DNA of 13,216 bases from positions 1-13,216 of the forward strand of contig DATHBP010000008.1 in NCBI GenBank assembly GCA_035296085.1, in the 5' to 3' direction. The translations under genes and the position numbers were made by a program. The notes beneath the pieces are model-generated. The model searched no databases. It saw only the letters and a program-made list of their open reading frames with translations, and had not been told where the DNA came from. The stretch comes from DATHBP01 sp035296085 (GTDB lineage: Bacteria > Actinomycetota > Actinomycetes > Propionibacteriales > Nocardioidaceae). This document shows, one piece after another, positions 7,034-13,216 of this stretch. How positions within the stretch are numbered: the first letter of the stretch is position 1; each line of letters opens with the position of its first letter.

Positions 7034-7135
7034 GTGCCGCGTCCCTCAGCGGCCGCCGTCGACACGGACACGCCAATGCGTGGGACGAATCTGGCCGGCT
7101 GGCCGGTCGCGCGCTAGGGTCCGCTCGATGTTGAT

Positions 7136-7151
7136 GGTGACCTCGGTCACG
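7136..7151 (+). promoter_or_regulatory. CRP/GlxR-like operator upstream of the DUF485-actP pair
   Basis: GGTGACCTCGGTCACG has a perfect GTGA-N6-TCAC core, the half-sites and spacing bound by CRP-family regulators (consensus TGTGA-N6-TCACA). It lies 24 bases before the DUF485 ATG. A possible -10, TAGGGT (7115-7120), lies upstream of it. With that promoter the site would sit in the early transcript and act as a repressor block. With a later start it could act as an activator site. Confidence 0.5.
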
Positions 7152-7175
7152 TCCCTCGACTGTGAGGTGAACGGC

Positions 7176-7514
7176 ATGGAGGAACGAGCACCGCGCCCAG
7201 AGCACGTCCTCTACGACGAGATCCACGCGAGCCGGGAGTTCGCGGACCTTCGCAAGCGCTACCGCTCCTTCGCGATCCCGTGGACGGTCGCGTTCCTCGC
7301 CTGGTACATGCTCTACGTGGTCTGCTCCAACTGGGCGCCCGGGCTGATGAACACCTACCTCGTCGGCAACATCAACGTTGCCCTCGTCTTCGGCCTGCTG
7401 CAGTTCGCCTCGACGTTCCTCATCGCCTGGTTGTACGCCCGCCACGCTGACCGTGAGCTCGACCCGCTCGCAGAACGGCTCAACAGCCACTACAACACGC
7501 AGGCCGACCGATGA
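7176..7514 (+). CDS. DUF485 membrane protein, YjcH-like partner of ActP
   Basis: The 112-residue protein is a typical DUF485 member. A charged N-terminus (with the motif SREFADLRKRYRSFAIP) is followed by two membrane helices at about 33-51 and 64-88 and a short charged tail. In Escherichia coli the equivalent gene, yjcH, lies between acs and actP. The protein is thought to assist the acetate permease, although its role is not well defined. The ATG at 7176 is chosen because GAGGTG lies 7 bases upstream. The frame is open further back, but that part lacks family similarity. The stop overlaps the actP start (ATGA), so the two should be translated together. Confidence 0.9.
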   Translation: MEERAPRPEHVLYDEIHASREFADLRKRYRSFAIPWTVAFLAWYMLYVVCSNWAPGLMNTYLVGNINVALVFGLLQFASTFLIAWLYARHADRELDPLAERLNSHYNTQADR

Positions 7515-9151
7515 CGGGCGCGGAGATGGTGCTTGCTGCGGAATCCGACAACCACCAGCTGCTCACGACGGTTCTCTTCCTTCTCGTCGTGGCCGTCACG
7601 GTCGGCATCACCATCTGGGCGAGCCGCAAGAACGCCACCGCGACGGACTACTACTCGGGCGGCCGCAACTTCAGCGGCTTCCAGAACGGGCTCGCCGTCT
7701 CCGGCGACTACATGTCCGCCGCGTCGTTCCTGGGCATCTCGGGCGCGATCGCGCTGTACGGCTACGACGGGTTCCTCTACTCCATCGGGTTCCTCGTCGC
7801 CTGGCTGATCGCGCTGATGCTGGTGGCCGAGCTGCTGCGCAACTCCGGCCGCTACACGATGGCCGACCAGCTGTCGTACCGGATGCGACAGCGGCCGGTA
7901 CGCACCGCCGCGTCCATCTCCACAGTCGTCGTCTCGATCTTCTACCTGCTGGCGCAGATGGTGGGGGCCGGCGCCTTGGTCGCGCTGCTGCTCGGGGTGG
8001 AGAGCGACTCGCTGAAGAACCTCACCATCGCCGGCGTGGGCATCTTGATGATCTTCTACGTCACGGTCGGCGGCATGCACGGCACGACCTGGGTGCAGAT
8101 GATCAAAGCCGTGATGCTCATGAGCGGCACCGTGCTCATCACCGTGCTGGTGCTTCTCAAGTTTGGCTTCAACCTCTCCGACCTGCTCGGCAGCGCTGCT
8201 GAGAACAGCGGGAAAGGGCAGCCGTTCCTCGAGCCGGGCCTGCGATACGGGGCTGACCTGACGTCGAAGATCGACTTCGTCAGCCTCGGCCTCGCGCTCG
8301 TGTTGGGCACTGCCGGGCTGCCGCACATCCTCATCCGGTTCTACACAGTGCCGACCGCCAAAGACGCGCGGACGTCGGTGCTGTGGGCGATCGGCCTGAT
8401 CGGCGCGTTCTACCTGATGACCCTGGCGCTCGGCTTCGGTGCCGCCGCGCTGCTCGACACCGGAGAGGGCAGCGCAGTCGCGGACAGCGGCGGCAACCTG
8501 GCGTCGCCGTTGCTCGCACAAGCGGTCGGGGGAGGCGCCGGCTCGACCGGTGGCGCCGTGCTCCTCGCCATTATCGCCGCGGTGGCGTTCGCCACGATCC
8601 TCGCGGTCGTGGCCGGCCTGACCCTCACCTCGGCGTCGTCGGTGGCGCACGACATCTACGCCAGCGTCCTGAAGCGTGGCGAGGCGACCGACCGGGAGGA
8701 GATCCGGGTCGCCAGGATCGCGGCGTTCGTCATCGGCGGGATCGCCATCCTGCTGGCGATCCCCGCCCAGCAGCTCAACATCGCCTTCCTGGTCGCCTTG
8801 GCCTTCGCTGTCGCGGCGTCGGCAAACCTGCCGGCACTGGTCTACAACCTGTTCTGGCGCGGGTTCAACACTCGCGGCGCCATCTGGAGCATCTACGGCG
8901 GGTTGATCGCGTGTGTGGGGCTGGTGTTCTTCTCGCCGGTCGTCTCCGGCTCGGAGGACGCGCTCTTCCCCAGTGGTGACTGGTCGATCTTCCCGCTCAG
9001 CAACCCAGGGATCATCTCGATCCCGGTGGGCTTCTTGCTGGGCTACCTGGGCTCGATCACGTCCAAGGACTCCGAAGCCGAAGCGCGCTACGACGAGCTC
9101 GAGGTCAGGTCGCTCACCGGCGCCGGCGCAGAGCAGGCCGTCCCGCACTGA
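7511..9151 (+). CDS. actP: Cation/acetate symporter, sodium:solute symporter family (ActP-like)
   Basis: This is a 546-residue polytopic membrane protein of the SSS family with about 13 hydrophobic segments. The characteristic N-terminal stretch is present: YYSGGRNFSGFQNGLAVSGD followed by YMSAASFLG (about 47-75). So is the TAGLPHILIRFYTVPT segment (about 265-280) typical of ActP. These transporters import acetate, and sometimes glyoxylate or other short monocarboxylates such as pyruvate or propionate, with a cation. Pairing with the DUF485 gene favours acetate over proline or other SSS substrates. The start overlaps the DUF485 stop. The gene converges on the VOC gene, with a small hairpin just after its stop. 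Confidence 0.92.
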   Translation: MTGAEMVLAAESDNHQLLTTVLFLLVVAVTVGITIWASRKNATATDYYSGGRNFSGFQNGLAVSGDYMSAASFLGISGAIALYGYDGFLYSIGFLVAWLIALMLVAELLRNSGRYTMADQLSYRMRQRPVRTAASISTVVVSIFYLLAQMVGAGALVALLLGVESDSLKNLTIAGVGILMIFYVTVGGMHGTTWVQMIKAVMLMSGTVLITVLVLLKFGFNLSDLLGSAAENSGKGQPFLEPGLRYGADLTSKIDFVSLGLALVLGTAGLPHILIRFYTVPTAKDARTSVLWAIGLIGAFYLMTLALGFGAAALLDTGEGSAVADSGGNLASPLLAQAVGGGAGSTGGAVLLAIIAAVAFATILAVVAGLTLTSASSVAHDIYASVLKRGEATDREEIRVARIAAFVIGGIAILLAIPAQQLNIAFLVALAFAVAASANLPALVYNLFWRGFNTRGAIWSIYGGLIACVGLVFFSPVVSGSEDALFPSGDWSIFPLSNPGIISIPVGFLLGYLGSITSKDSEAEARYDELEVRSLTGAGAEQAVPH

Positions 9152-9181
9152 CCGGCGCGGGGCATGGAGCAGACAGCGGTC

Positions 9182-9197
9182 CAGGGCATCAGCCCTG
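9182..9197. terminator. Small hairpin between actP and the VOC gene
   Basis: CAGGGC-ATCA-GCCCTG forms a 6-bp stem with a tetraloop, 30 bases after the actP stop and across the VOC gene stop codon. It could end transcription from either side. There is no T tract, so this is a tentative call. Confidence 0.35.
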
Positions 9198-9602
9198 CGG
9201 CGGGCCGATGTTCACCATCCACTGGATGCCGAACTGGTCAACGCACATGCCGAACTCGTCGCCCCACATCTGCTTCTCGAGCGGCATCGACACCGTCCCG
9301 CTCTCGGACAGCCGCTCCCAGTAGCCACGCAGCTCGTCGGCGTCGTCGCCGCTCAAGCTGATCGCGATGTTCGTACCTGGGTTGAGCTCCATCCCGGACG
9401 GAGTGTCCGACGCCATCATCGTGTATCCGCTGTCGGTGTCGAGCTGGACGTGCATGACGTTGTCGGCCTCAGGCGAGTCCTGGGCGCCGAACTCACCGAA
9501 CGTGGTCAGCGTCATCGTGCCGCCGAAGACATCCTTGTAGAACTCCATGGCCTGCCGGGCGTTGTTGGTGAAGCTGAGATAGGGGTTCAGTCGAGACGAC
9601 AT
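9189..9602 (-). CDS. VOC-superfamily protein, PhnB-like
   Basis: The 137-residue protein fits the glyoxalase/bleomycin-resistance fold in its PhnB-like branch. The first beta-alpha unit carries FYKDVFGG (about 21-28). The C-terminal signature WGDEFGMCVDQFGIQWMVN (about 113-131) is intact. Members of this branch are mostly uncharacterised, so a specific reaction cannot be assigned. The ATG is supported by AGGAG 7 bases upstream. The gene appears to be transcribed alone: 110 bases separate it from the gene before it, including a strong palindrome. Confidence 0.87.
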   Translation of the reverse strand: MSSRLNPYLSFTNNARQAMEFYKDVFGGTMTLTTFGEFGAQDSPEADNVMHVQLDTDSGYTMMASDTPSGMELNPGTNIAISLSGDDADELRGYWERLSESGTVSMPLEKQMWGDEFGMCVDQFGIQWMVNIGPPQG

Positions 9603-9640
9603 CAGCCTGCTCCTTCTCCGAGGCGAACGCTAGGCGCTGC

Positions 9641-9646
9641 ACACTA
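9641..9646 (-). promoter_or_regulatory. Possible -10 element for the VOC gene
   Basis: On the minus strand TAGTGT (9646-9641) fits TANNNT and lies 38 bases before the VOC ATG. That leaves room for a leader of about 30 bases containing the AGGAG site. The matching -35 position would fall inside the adjacent 22-bp palindrome, which may therefore be an operator. The assignment is by eye only. Confidence 0.3.
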
Positions 9647-9668
9647 GCCAGCGCGACGTCGCGCTGGC
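9647..9668. promoter_or_regulatory. Perfect 22-bp palindrome (operator or terminator)
   Basis: The half-site GCCAGCGCGAC is followed directly by its exact reverse complement, with no spacer. It lies 45 bases downstream of the coiled-coil gene stop and 45 bases upstream of the VOC start, all on the minus strand. As RNA it would form a 9-bp GC-rich stem with an ACGT loop, suitable for ending the upstream operon. As DNA it could be the site of a dimeric repressor overlapping the VOC promoter. Confidence 0.55.
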
Positions 9669-9712
9669 ACGGCGGTGGGGCAGGCCTCCCGCGCCGACCA
9701 GTCAGCCAGTCA

Positions 9713-10594
9713 TCATGCATCGCGTAGGCGGGCCCGAGCCTCCTCCAACCGGCGCTGCGCCAGGTCACGCCGGGTAGCGACCTTCCGGTGGGCGCGCTCC
9801 GCAGCCGCGGCGCGCTCCGCCGCCTGCTGCTGACGGTGTTCGAGGTCTGCTAGCTGCGCAGTGAGCGCCTCGTGGTCCTCGGCCAGCAGGTCACACATAC
9901 GCCGGGCGTCCGCCAGGGTTGCCGCGGGCTCCTCGAGCTGGGAAACGGCAGTCTCGAGTGCGGACTCGGCGTCGGCCACGTCCCTCTCCGCGCGGACGCG
10001 CCGTCTCCTCGCCTCCGCGTCGCCGGCCGACGACTTCGCGGCCGGCTTGGCTTTGCGCGGCGTGACCGGTGCGGCCGCAACGGCCTCGGGGGCGGGCCCG
10101 AACCCGGCGTAGCTGGCCGGGTGCAGCATCCGCCCCGACCGCAGCTCTTCGGCGACGGCGGGGTCGGCCAGGGCGGCGCTCAGGGTGCTCTGCACCTCGT
10201 ACGCGACGGTTGCGCTCACCGCCACCTTCGCGTCGGCGGCGAGCCGGCGGGCGTTCATCACCAGCGCCTGCACGACCCGGGACCGCTGCGCCGACAGCTG
10301 CTGTAGGTCCGGCCCGGACAGCCGCCGGGATGCCTCGGTGAGCTGCTCGCCGATTTCGAGCAGCGCCTCGACCGCCTCCCGCTGCTCGCGGTAGAGCAGG
10401 TTGACCAACCAGGCGGACGTCGTCGGGCGCCGCAGCGCCGCCACCCGCCGGGCGGCGTCCCGGTCGCCGCGCGCCCGTGCCGCACGGACCGCCTCGTCGC
10501 GCGCTGCGACGAACTCGCCGGGAGGGACGGCATACAGCGCCTCCGCAGCCTGCTCTACCGCGTCCGCCGTAGCCGGGCCGCCGGAGTCCGCCAC
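9713..10594 (-). CDS. Hypothetical protein with C-terminal coiled coil
   Basis: The 293-residue protein has no recognisable catalytic motif. The N-terminal part carries the pattern ALYAVPPGEFVAARDEAVRA, followed by VAALRRPTTSAWLVNLL (about 47-63). I associate this pattern with uncharacterised proteins widespread in actinobacteria. An Ala/Pro-rich hinge (about 160-190) leads to a long, highly charged coiled coil (about 195-293) rich in Glu, Arg, Ala and Gln. The start is a GTG 13 bases after the dehydrogenase stop, with only a weak GGCGG ribosome site. The open frame extends to 11131, but that part shadows the dehydrogenase. The short spacing suggests it is the third gene of the operon. Confidence 0.8.
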   Translation of the reverse strand: MADSGGPATADAVEQAAEALYAVPPGEFVAARDEAVRAARARGDRDAARRVAALRRPTTSAWLVNLLYREQREAVEALLEIGEQLTEASRRLSGPDLQQLSAQRSRVVQALVMNARRLAADAKVAVSATVAYEVQSTLSAALADPAVAEELRSGRMLHPASYAGFGPAPEAVAAAPVTPRKAKPAAKSSAGDAEARRRRVRAERDVADAESALETAVSQLEEPAATLADARRMCDLLAEDHEALTAQLADLEHRQQQAAERAAAAERAHRKVATRRDLAQRRLEEARARLRDA

Positions 10595-10607
10595 GCCAGC
10601 CGCCCGC

Positions 10608-11468
10608 CTAGCCGCTGGAGAGGATGTAGTCGATGACCGCCGAGTAGTCCGCATCCCCGTGACCGCTCGCCTCGGCATCGGCAAACCACGAACGCGCCGC
10701 AGCGGCGAGGCGTACGTCGACCCCGGTGGCCGATGCCGCCTCACCCACGAGCTCTGCGTCCTTGACGGCGAGACCGAGCTTGAAGTGCAGCGGGTACTGC
10801 CCGCTCTCCACCGCCGGTCGACGACGCTCGGCCTGCGCCGCCAGCGGCGAGCGCGACAGTACGTCGAAGGCAACCTCGCGCGGCAGGCCCAGCCCGTCGG
10901 CGAGGGCGAGCGCCTCGCCAAGGACACCCAGAGTGCCGAGCAGCGTGGAGTTGGCCACGAGCTTGGCCGCCGCGCCGGCACCGAGGTCGCCGACGCGCAG
11001 CGGCGTCCCACAGGCCGACAGCAGTGGCGACCAGCGCTCGACGTCGGCAGCCGGCCCCCCGACGAAGATGTGCAAGGTGCCCGACTCGGCGGCCTCCAGG
11101 CTGCCCAGCACCGGAGCGTCGAGCAGGCCAACCCCTTCGGGCAGAGCCGACCGCAGGCGGTTCAGCGCCGCGGGGCCAATCGTTGACATCTCGATCACCG
11201 TCGTCGACGCGCCGGCTCCCGCGGCCACCCCGTCGCTGCCCTCGGTGACGGCTGCCAGCGCAGCCGGGTCGGCGAGCATCGTGATGACGGCGTCGGCGCC
11301 TCGGACAGCCTCAGCCGGCGTTTGTGCACTTGACGCCCCGGCCGCGACCAGCTCATCTGTCTTCTCCGCTGTGCGGTTCCACACGACCAGGTCGTGCCCG
11401 GCGGCCAGCAGCCGAGTCGCCATCCGGCTGCCCATCGCACCAAGCCCGAGGAACGCCACCGTGCTCAT
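10608..11468 (-). CDS. NAD(P)-dependent beta-hydroxyacid dehydrogenase (3-hydroxyisobutyrate dehydrogenase family)
   Basis: The 286-residue protein begins with a Rossmann fingerprint, FLGLGAMGSRMA (about 6-17). The catalytic lysine K169 and partner N173 lie in GAGAAAKLVANSTLLG. A helical C-terminal domain follows, including FKLGLAVKDAEL. The substrate-binding loop reads DAPVLGS (118-124) instead of the common DAPVSGG, so the substrate may differ from 3-hydroxyisobutyrate. Enzymes of this family oxidise beta-hydroxyacids or reduce semialdehydes with NAD(P). The ATG has GGAGG 7 bases upstream. It starts 18 bases after the nucleotidyltransferase stop, so the two are probably co-transcribed. Confidence 0.9.
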   Translation of the reverse strand: MSTVAFLGLGAMGSRMATRLLAAGHDLVVWNRTAEKTDELVAAGASSAQTPAEAVRGADAVITMLADPAALAAVTEGSDGVAAGAGASTTVIEMSTIGPAALNRLRSALPEGVGLLDAPVLGSLEAAESGTLHIFVGGPAADVERWSPLLSACGTPLRVGDLGAGAAAKLVANSTLLGTLGVLGEALALADGLGLPREVAFDVLSRSPLAAQAERRRPAVESGQYPLHFKLGLAVKDAELVGEAASATGVDVRLAAAARSWFADAEASGHGDADYSAVIDYILSSG

Positions 11469-11486
11469 GAGGCCGCCTCCGTCGCT

Positions 11487-12044
11487 CTACGTGCCGGCAA
11501 TGCCGAGCCGGTCCAGCAGGAACAGGAACGTCACCGCGAAGTCGTTGTCCGCCACGTCGCTGCGCAGCCGGCCCCAGTCGATCTGCTCGCGCAGGGCTCG
11601 CGCCACCGCCAGCTCGCCCGCGAAGTCGCACTTGTGCTCGTCCATCGCCTGCAGCTTCGCGGTCACCAGGTCTGTCGCGCTCAACACCGGCATCTCGACG
11701 GACAGCACCTCCATCTCACTGGCCCGCTCCAAGGTCGACGGCTCGACCGCGGTGCTGCCGAGCCGGAAGACTACGTCCACCATCGCGTCACCGACGAAGA
11801 CCTTGAACAGCCAGTCCTCGGGCGGGTGCTCCACCCGAAAGCCTGCGTCGGACAGCGCTTTCTCGACCAGCTCGACGTCTGACGCGGTGATCACGAAGTC
11901 CGCGTCGTGGTCCGGCTCCGGGCCACCTCGGGCCCAGGCGGCATATCCACCGCCGAGCGCGAACGGGAGGTCGGCCCGCTTCAGCGCGACGGCGACCCGC
12001 TTGAGCGCATCGCGCAGCTCATCCCGGTCGTCCTCGCTGGTCAC
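11487..12044 (-). CDS. Nucleotidyltransferase-fold protein
   Basis: The 185-residue protein shows the minimal nucleotidyltransferase signature. A glycine turn FALGGGYAAWARGG (about 28-41) is followed by D47-x-D49 in DHDADFVI and a third acidic residue D90 in MVDVVF. This is close to the AbiEii/MenA-like and general 'nucleotidyltransferase family' groups. These transfer a nucleotide to RNA, proteins or small molecules and in some cases act as toxins. No antitoxin or HEPN partner is adjacent, so a toxin role is not supported. The GTG start (12042-12044) has AGGAG 7 bases upstream. The open frame extends to 12800 only as a shadow of the divergent hydrolase gene. It is the first gene of the three-gene operon. 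Confidence 0.8.
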   Translation of the reverse strand: MTSEDDRDELRDALKRVAVALKRADLPFALGGGYAAWARGGPEPDHDADFVITASDVELVEKALSDAGFRVEHPPEDWLFKVFVGDAMVDVVFRLGSTAVEPSTLERASEMEVLSVEMPVLSATDLVTAKLQAMDEHKCDFAGELAVARALREQIDWGRLRSDVADNDFAVTFLFLLDRLGIAGT

Positions 12045-12134
12045 CAGCGCGCTCCTGCCTCCGTACGGTCTCCCGGCCTCGGCGAAGCGTAGTGCGCCGA
12101 TCGGCGACCGCCTTCGCCCCGGCACACTGACCCG
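12045..12134. promoter_or_regulatory. Divergent promoter region (nucleotidyltransferase / EEP hydrolase)
   Basis: These 90 bases lie between two divergent starts and must carry promoters in both directions. No clear consensus promoter or operator is visible. The hydrolase GTG lacks a ribosome-binding site, so a leaderless transcript is plausible. Confidence 0.4.
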
Positions 12135-12890
12135 GTGCGCCTGGCCACGTTCAACATCCTGCACGGACGGTCGCTCGCCGACGGCAAGGTCGACGTCGAC
12201 CGGTTCGCGGCCGCGATCCGCTCGCTGGACGCCGATGTGCTCGCGCTGCAGGAGGTCGACCGCGACCACCCGCGCTCGCTCGGCGCCGATCTCACCGCTG
12301 TTGCCGCTGAGGCGATGGGTGCCACCGAACACCGCTTCGTCGCCGCCCTCGCCGGCCTGCCGGGCGCGACCTGGCAGGCCGCCACCGGAGCGGAGCAGCC
12401 GGGGACGGCGAGCTATGGGGTCGCCCTGCTGGCCCGGTATCCGACGCGTTGGGGCGAGGTCGTACGCCTGCCCGCGCTGTCGGTGCCCGTACCGTTCCTG
12501 TTCAGGGGGCAGCGGCGGCCGCAGCTGGTCCGGGACGAGCCTCGGGTCGCGGTCGCCGCGGTCGTGGAGTCCCCGCTGGGCGAGCTTGCGGTGGCCACCA
12601 CCCACCTGTCGTTCCTGCCCGGGTGGAACGTGCTGCAGCTGCGTCGACTGCTTGGGGCGCTGACCGCGTACGGGCAACCGCTGGTGTTGATGGGTGACCT
12701 CAACATGAGCCTCGGCCGGGTGGCCCGAGTCAGTGGGCTGCGGCCGCTCGCGGTCGGTAGCACCTATCCCGCCGACAGGCCGACGCAGCAGATCGACCAC
12801 ATCCTGGGCCGGGGTCTCCCACCGGCCGGCGCCGCCGGCGTACGCCAGCTAACGATGTCGGATCACCGGGCGCTGTTGGTGGACATCTAG
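12135..12890 (+). CDS. Endonuclease/exonuclease/phosphatase-family hydrolase
   Basis: The 251-residue protein carries the full EEP-fold set: N7 in TFNILHG, E40 in LQEVD, H157 in TTHLSF, D188 and N190 in MGDLNMS, D221 in QQIDHIL, and D243/H244 in SDHRALL. These residues bind a divalent metal and cut phosphodiester or phosphoester bonds in family members such as exonuclease III-like and sphingomyelinase-like enzymes. The substrate cannot be told from sequence. No signal peptide is present, so it should act in the cytoplasm. The GTG start has no ribosome site, but the TFNILHG motif begins within five residues of it, so the start cannot lie much further in. Confidence 0.9.
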   Translation: MRLATFNILHGRSLADGKVDVDRFAAAIRSLDADVLALQEVDRDHPRSLGADLTAVAAEAMGATEHRFVAALAGLPGATWQAATGAEQPGTASYGVALLARYPTRWGEVVRLPALSVPVPFLFRGQRRPQLVRDEPRVAVAAVVESPLGELAVATTHLSFLPGWNVLQLRRLLGALTAYGQPLVLMGDLNMSLGRVARVSGLRPLAVGSTYPADRPTQQIDHILGRGLPPAGAAGVRQLTMSDHRALLVDI

Positions 12891-12936
12891 CAGTCAGGCG
12901 GCTGCCGCCCGGGTGGGTGGCAAGCGCCGGCAGGCC

Positions 12937-13061
12937 GCATCGAGTGGCGCGAAGTGGCCGACTTGGCGGTCGAAAACCCGCCAGTTTGCGCCAGTCGGTG
13001 CGGGCGCCGCCAGTTTGCGCCAGTCGGTGCGGGCGCGCCGCCATCTCGCGCCACTCGGTGC
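12937..13061. repeat. Inverted 24-nt arms bounding a cluster of related repeats
   Basis: The left arm (12937-12960) and the reverse complement of the right arm (13038-13061) match at 20 of 24 positions, including 12 perfect bases (CGAGTGGCGCGA). Between them lie two identical 29-base direct repeats. The whole resembles a small non-coding mobile or REP-like element. No target-site duplication was recognised. Confidence 0.55.
12964..12983 (+). terminator. Hairpin downstream of the EEP hydrolase
   Basis: TGGCGG-TCGAAAAC-CCGCCA forms a 6-bp GC-rich stem 73 bases after the hydrolase stop. An outer pairing, CCGACT (12958-12963) with AGTCGG (12993-12998), could extend it across a bulge. It may end transcription, but it is also part of the repeat cluster. 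Confidence 0.3.
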
Positions 13062-13067
13062 GCAGAC
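12979..13067. repeat. Three tandem 29-base repeats
   Basis: Units at 12979-13007 and 13008-13036 are identical (each begins CGCCAGTTTGCGCCAGTCGG). A third, degenerate unit at 13039-13067 matches at 21 of 29 positions after a 2-base insertion. The third unit also forms most of the right inverted arm. The sequence lies between convergent genes, so it disrupts neither. Confidence 0.8.
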
Positions 13068-13084
13068 GGCAGGTCCGCTGGCCA

Positions 13085-13216
13085 TCAAGCCGGTGCTATG
13101 CGGGCGGCAACGTCGGCGAGCACCGGTTGGTCGATGGACTCTTGTACGCACCTGGCGAATAGCCACAGCCTCAGCCGGTCGGCGTCCAGCTCGAGCAGGT
13201 CAGACATCCGCCGTAC
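13085..13216 (-). CDS. C-terminal end of a probable aminoglycoside/streptomycin 6-phosphotransferase-family kinase (partial)
   Basis: The frame is open from the right edge to a TGA at 13087-13085, giving 43 residues. The segment LELDADRLRLWLFARCVQES (about 8-27), followed by DQPVLADVAARIAP, resembles the C-terminus of streptomycin 6-kinase-like APH proteins. In these a final helix carries a conserved (L)WxFARCVQES-type motif. The catalytic part lies outside the window, so the assignment rests on this tail alone. It converges on the EEP hydrolase gene across the repeat cluster. Confidence 0.5.
   Translation of the reverse strand, partial: VRRMSDLLELDADRLRLWLFARCVQESIDQPVLADVAARIAPA

Noticed and set aside
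7026..7088. Resemblance to the start of a SAM-IV riboswitch (CATGAGTGCC followed by a GCCGC/GCGGC stem) on the + strand
   Set aside because: The conserved CGGCAACC core that should follow is absent. The orientation also points to the acetate transport genes rather than the methyltransferase.
5503..7134. Long + strand open frame (543 codons) across the Rieske and methyltransferase genes
   Set aside because: It is antisense to two well-supported genes, has no recognisable domain, and has the composition expected of a high-GC shadow frame.
7490..9148. Long - strand open frame (552 codons) opposite actP
   Set aside because: The translation is rich in Arg, Asp, Glu, Gln and His with no fold-like hydrophobic pattern, and it mirrors actP codon by codon.
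10726..12663. Very long + strand open frame (645 codons)
   Set aside because: It runs antisense through the dehydrogenase and nucleotidyltransferase genes and is a Ser/Ala/Arg-rich shadow.
12979..13067. CRISPR array
   Set aside because: The repeats are directly adjacent with no unique spacers and no cas genes are nearby.
12894..13166. Short - strand open frame over the repeat cluster
   Set aside because: Its sequence is mostly translated repeat units and it overlaps the better-supported kinase tail in another frame.

Overview
The window is chromosomal DNA from a high-GC Gram-positive actinobacterium. Hand counts give about 75% GC in the densest genes, GTG starts are frequent, and the protein families are typical of that phylum: a COG4315-type lipoprotein, DUF2231-Rieske and DUF485/ActP. 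The exact genus cannot be read from the sequence. Coding density is high and no stretch longer than about 200 bases lacks a gene. No tRNA, rRNA, CRISPR array, transposase or phage gene was seen.

Layout. (1) 1-81 is the tail of an unidentified + strand gene. It converges on a secreted lipoprotein gene (193-777, -), with a 13-bp inverted repeat between them that probably ends one or both transcripts. (2) 921-2381 (+) is an ATP-grasp ligase of the PGM1 (pheganomycin peptide ligase) type, transcribed away from the lipoprotein gene. It is visibly less GC-rich than its neighbours. (3) 2444-6963 (-) is a tight run of five genes, read from right to left: a homocysteine S-methyltransferase-like enzyme, a DUF2231 membrane protein fused to a Rieske domain, a VioB-like diiron ferritin-fold protein (ATGA overlap with the Rieske gene), a small UBP-type zinc-finger protein, and a cytoplasmic HtrA-like PDZ protease. 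(4) 7176-9151 (+) is a DUF485-ActP acetate transport pair resembling yjcH-actP, also with an ATGA overlap and preceded by a CRP/GlxR-like palindrome. (5) 9189-9602 (-) is a PhnB-like VOC protein with a perfect 22-bp palindrome upstream. (6) 9713-12044 (-) is a three-gene operon: a lone nucleotidyltransferase, a beta-hydroxyacid dehydrogenase and a C-terminal coiled-coil protein. (7) 12135-12890 (+) is an endonuclease/exonuclease/phosphatase-family hydrolase. It converges on the C-terminus of a probable aminoglycoside phosphotransferase (13085 to the window end, -). Between these two lies a small cluster of direct and inverted repeats.

How the genes may work together. The DUF485-ActP pair is a recognisable acetate uptake unit. 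In the five-gene run, a membrane-anchored Rieske protein translationally coupled to a ferritin-like diiron protein suggests an electron-transfer or oxidase module. The link to the methyltransferase, zinc finger and protease is unexplained and is the most interesting part of the window. No complete biosynthetic cluster or defence system is evident. The PGM1-type ligase stands alone, without a visible precursor peptide gene.
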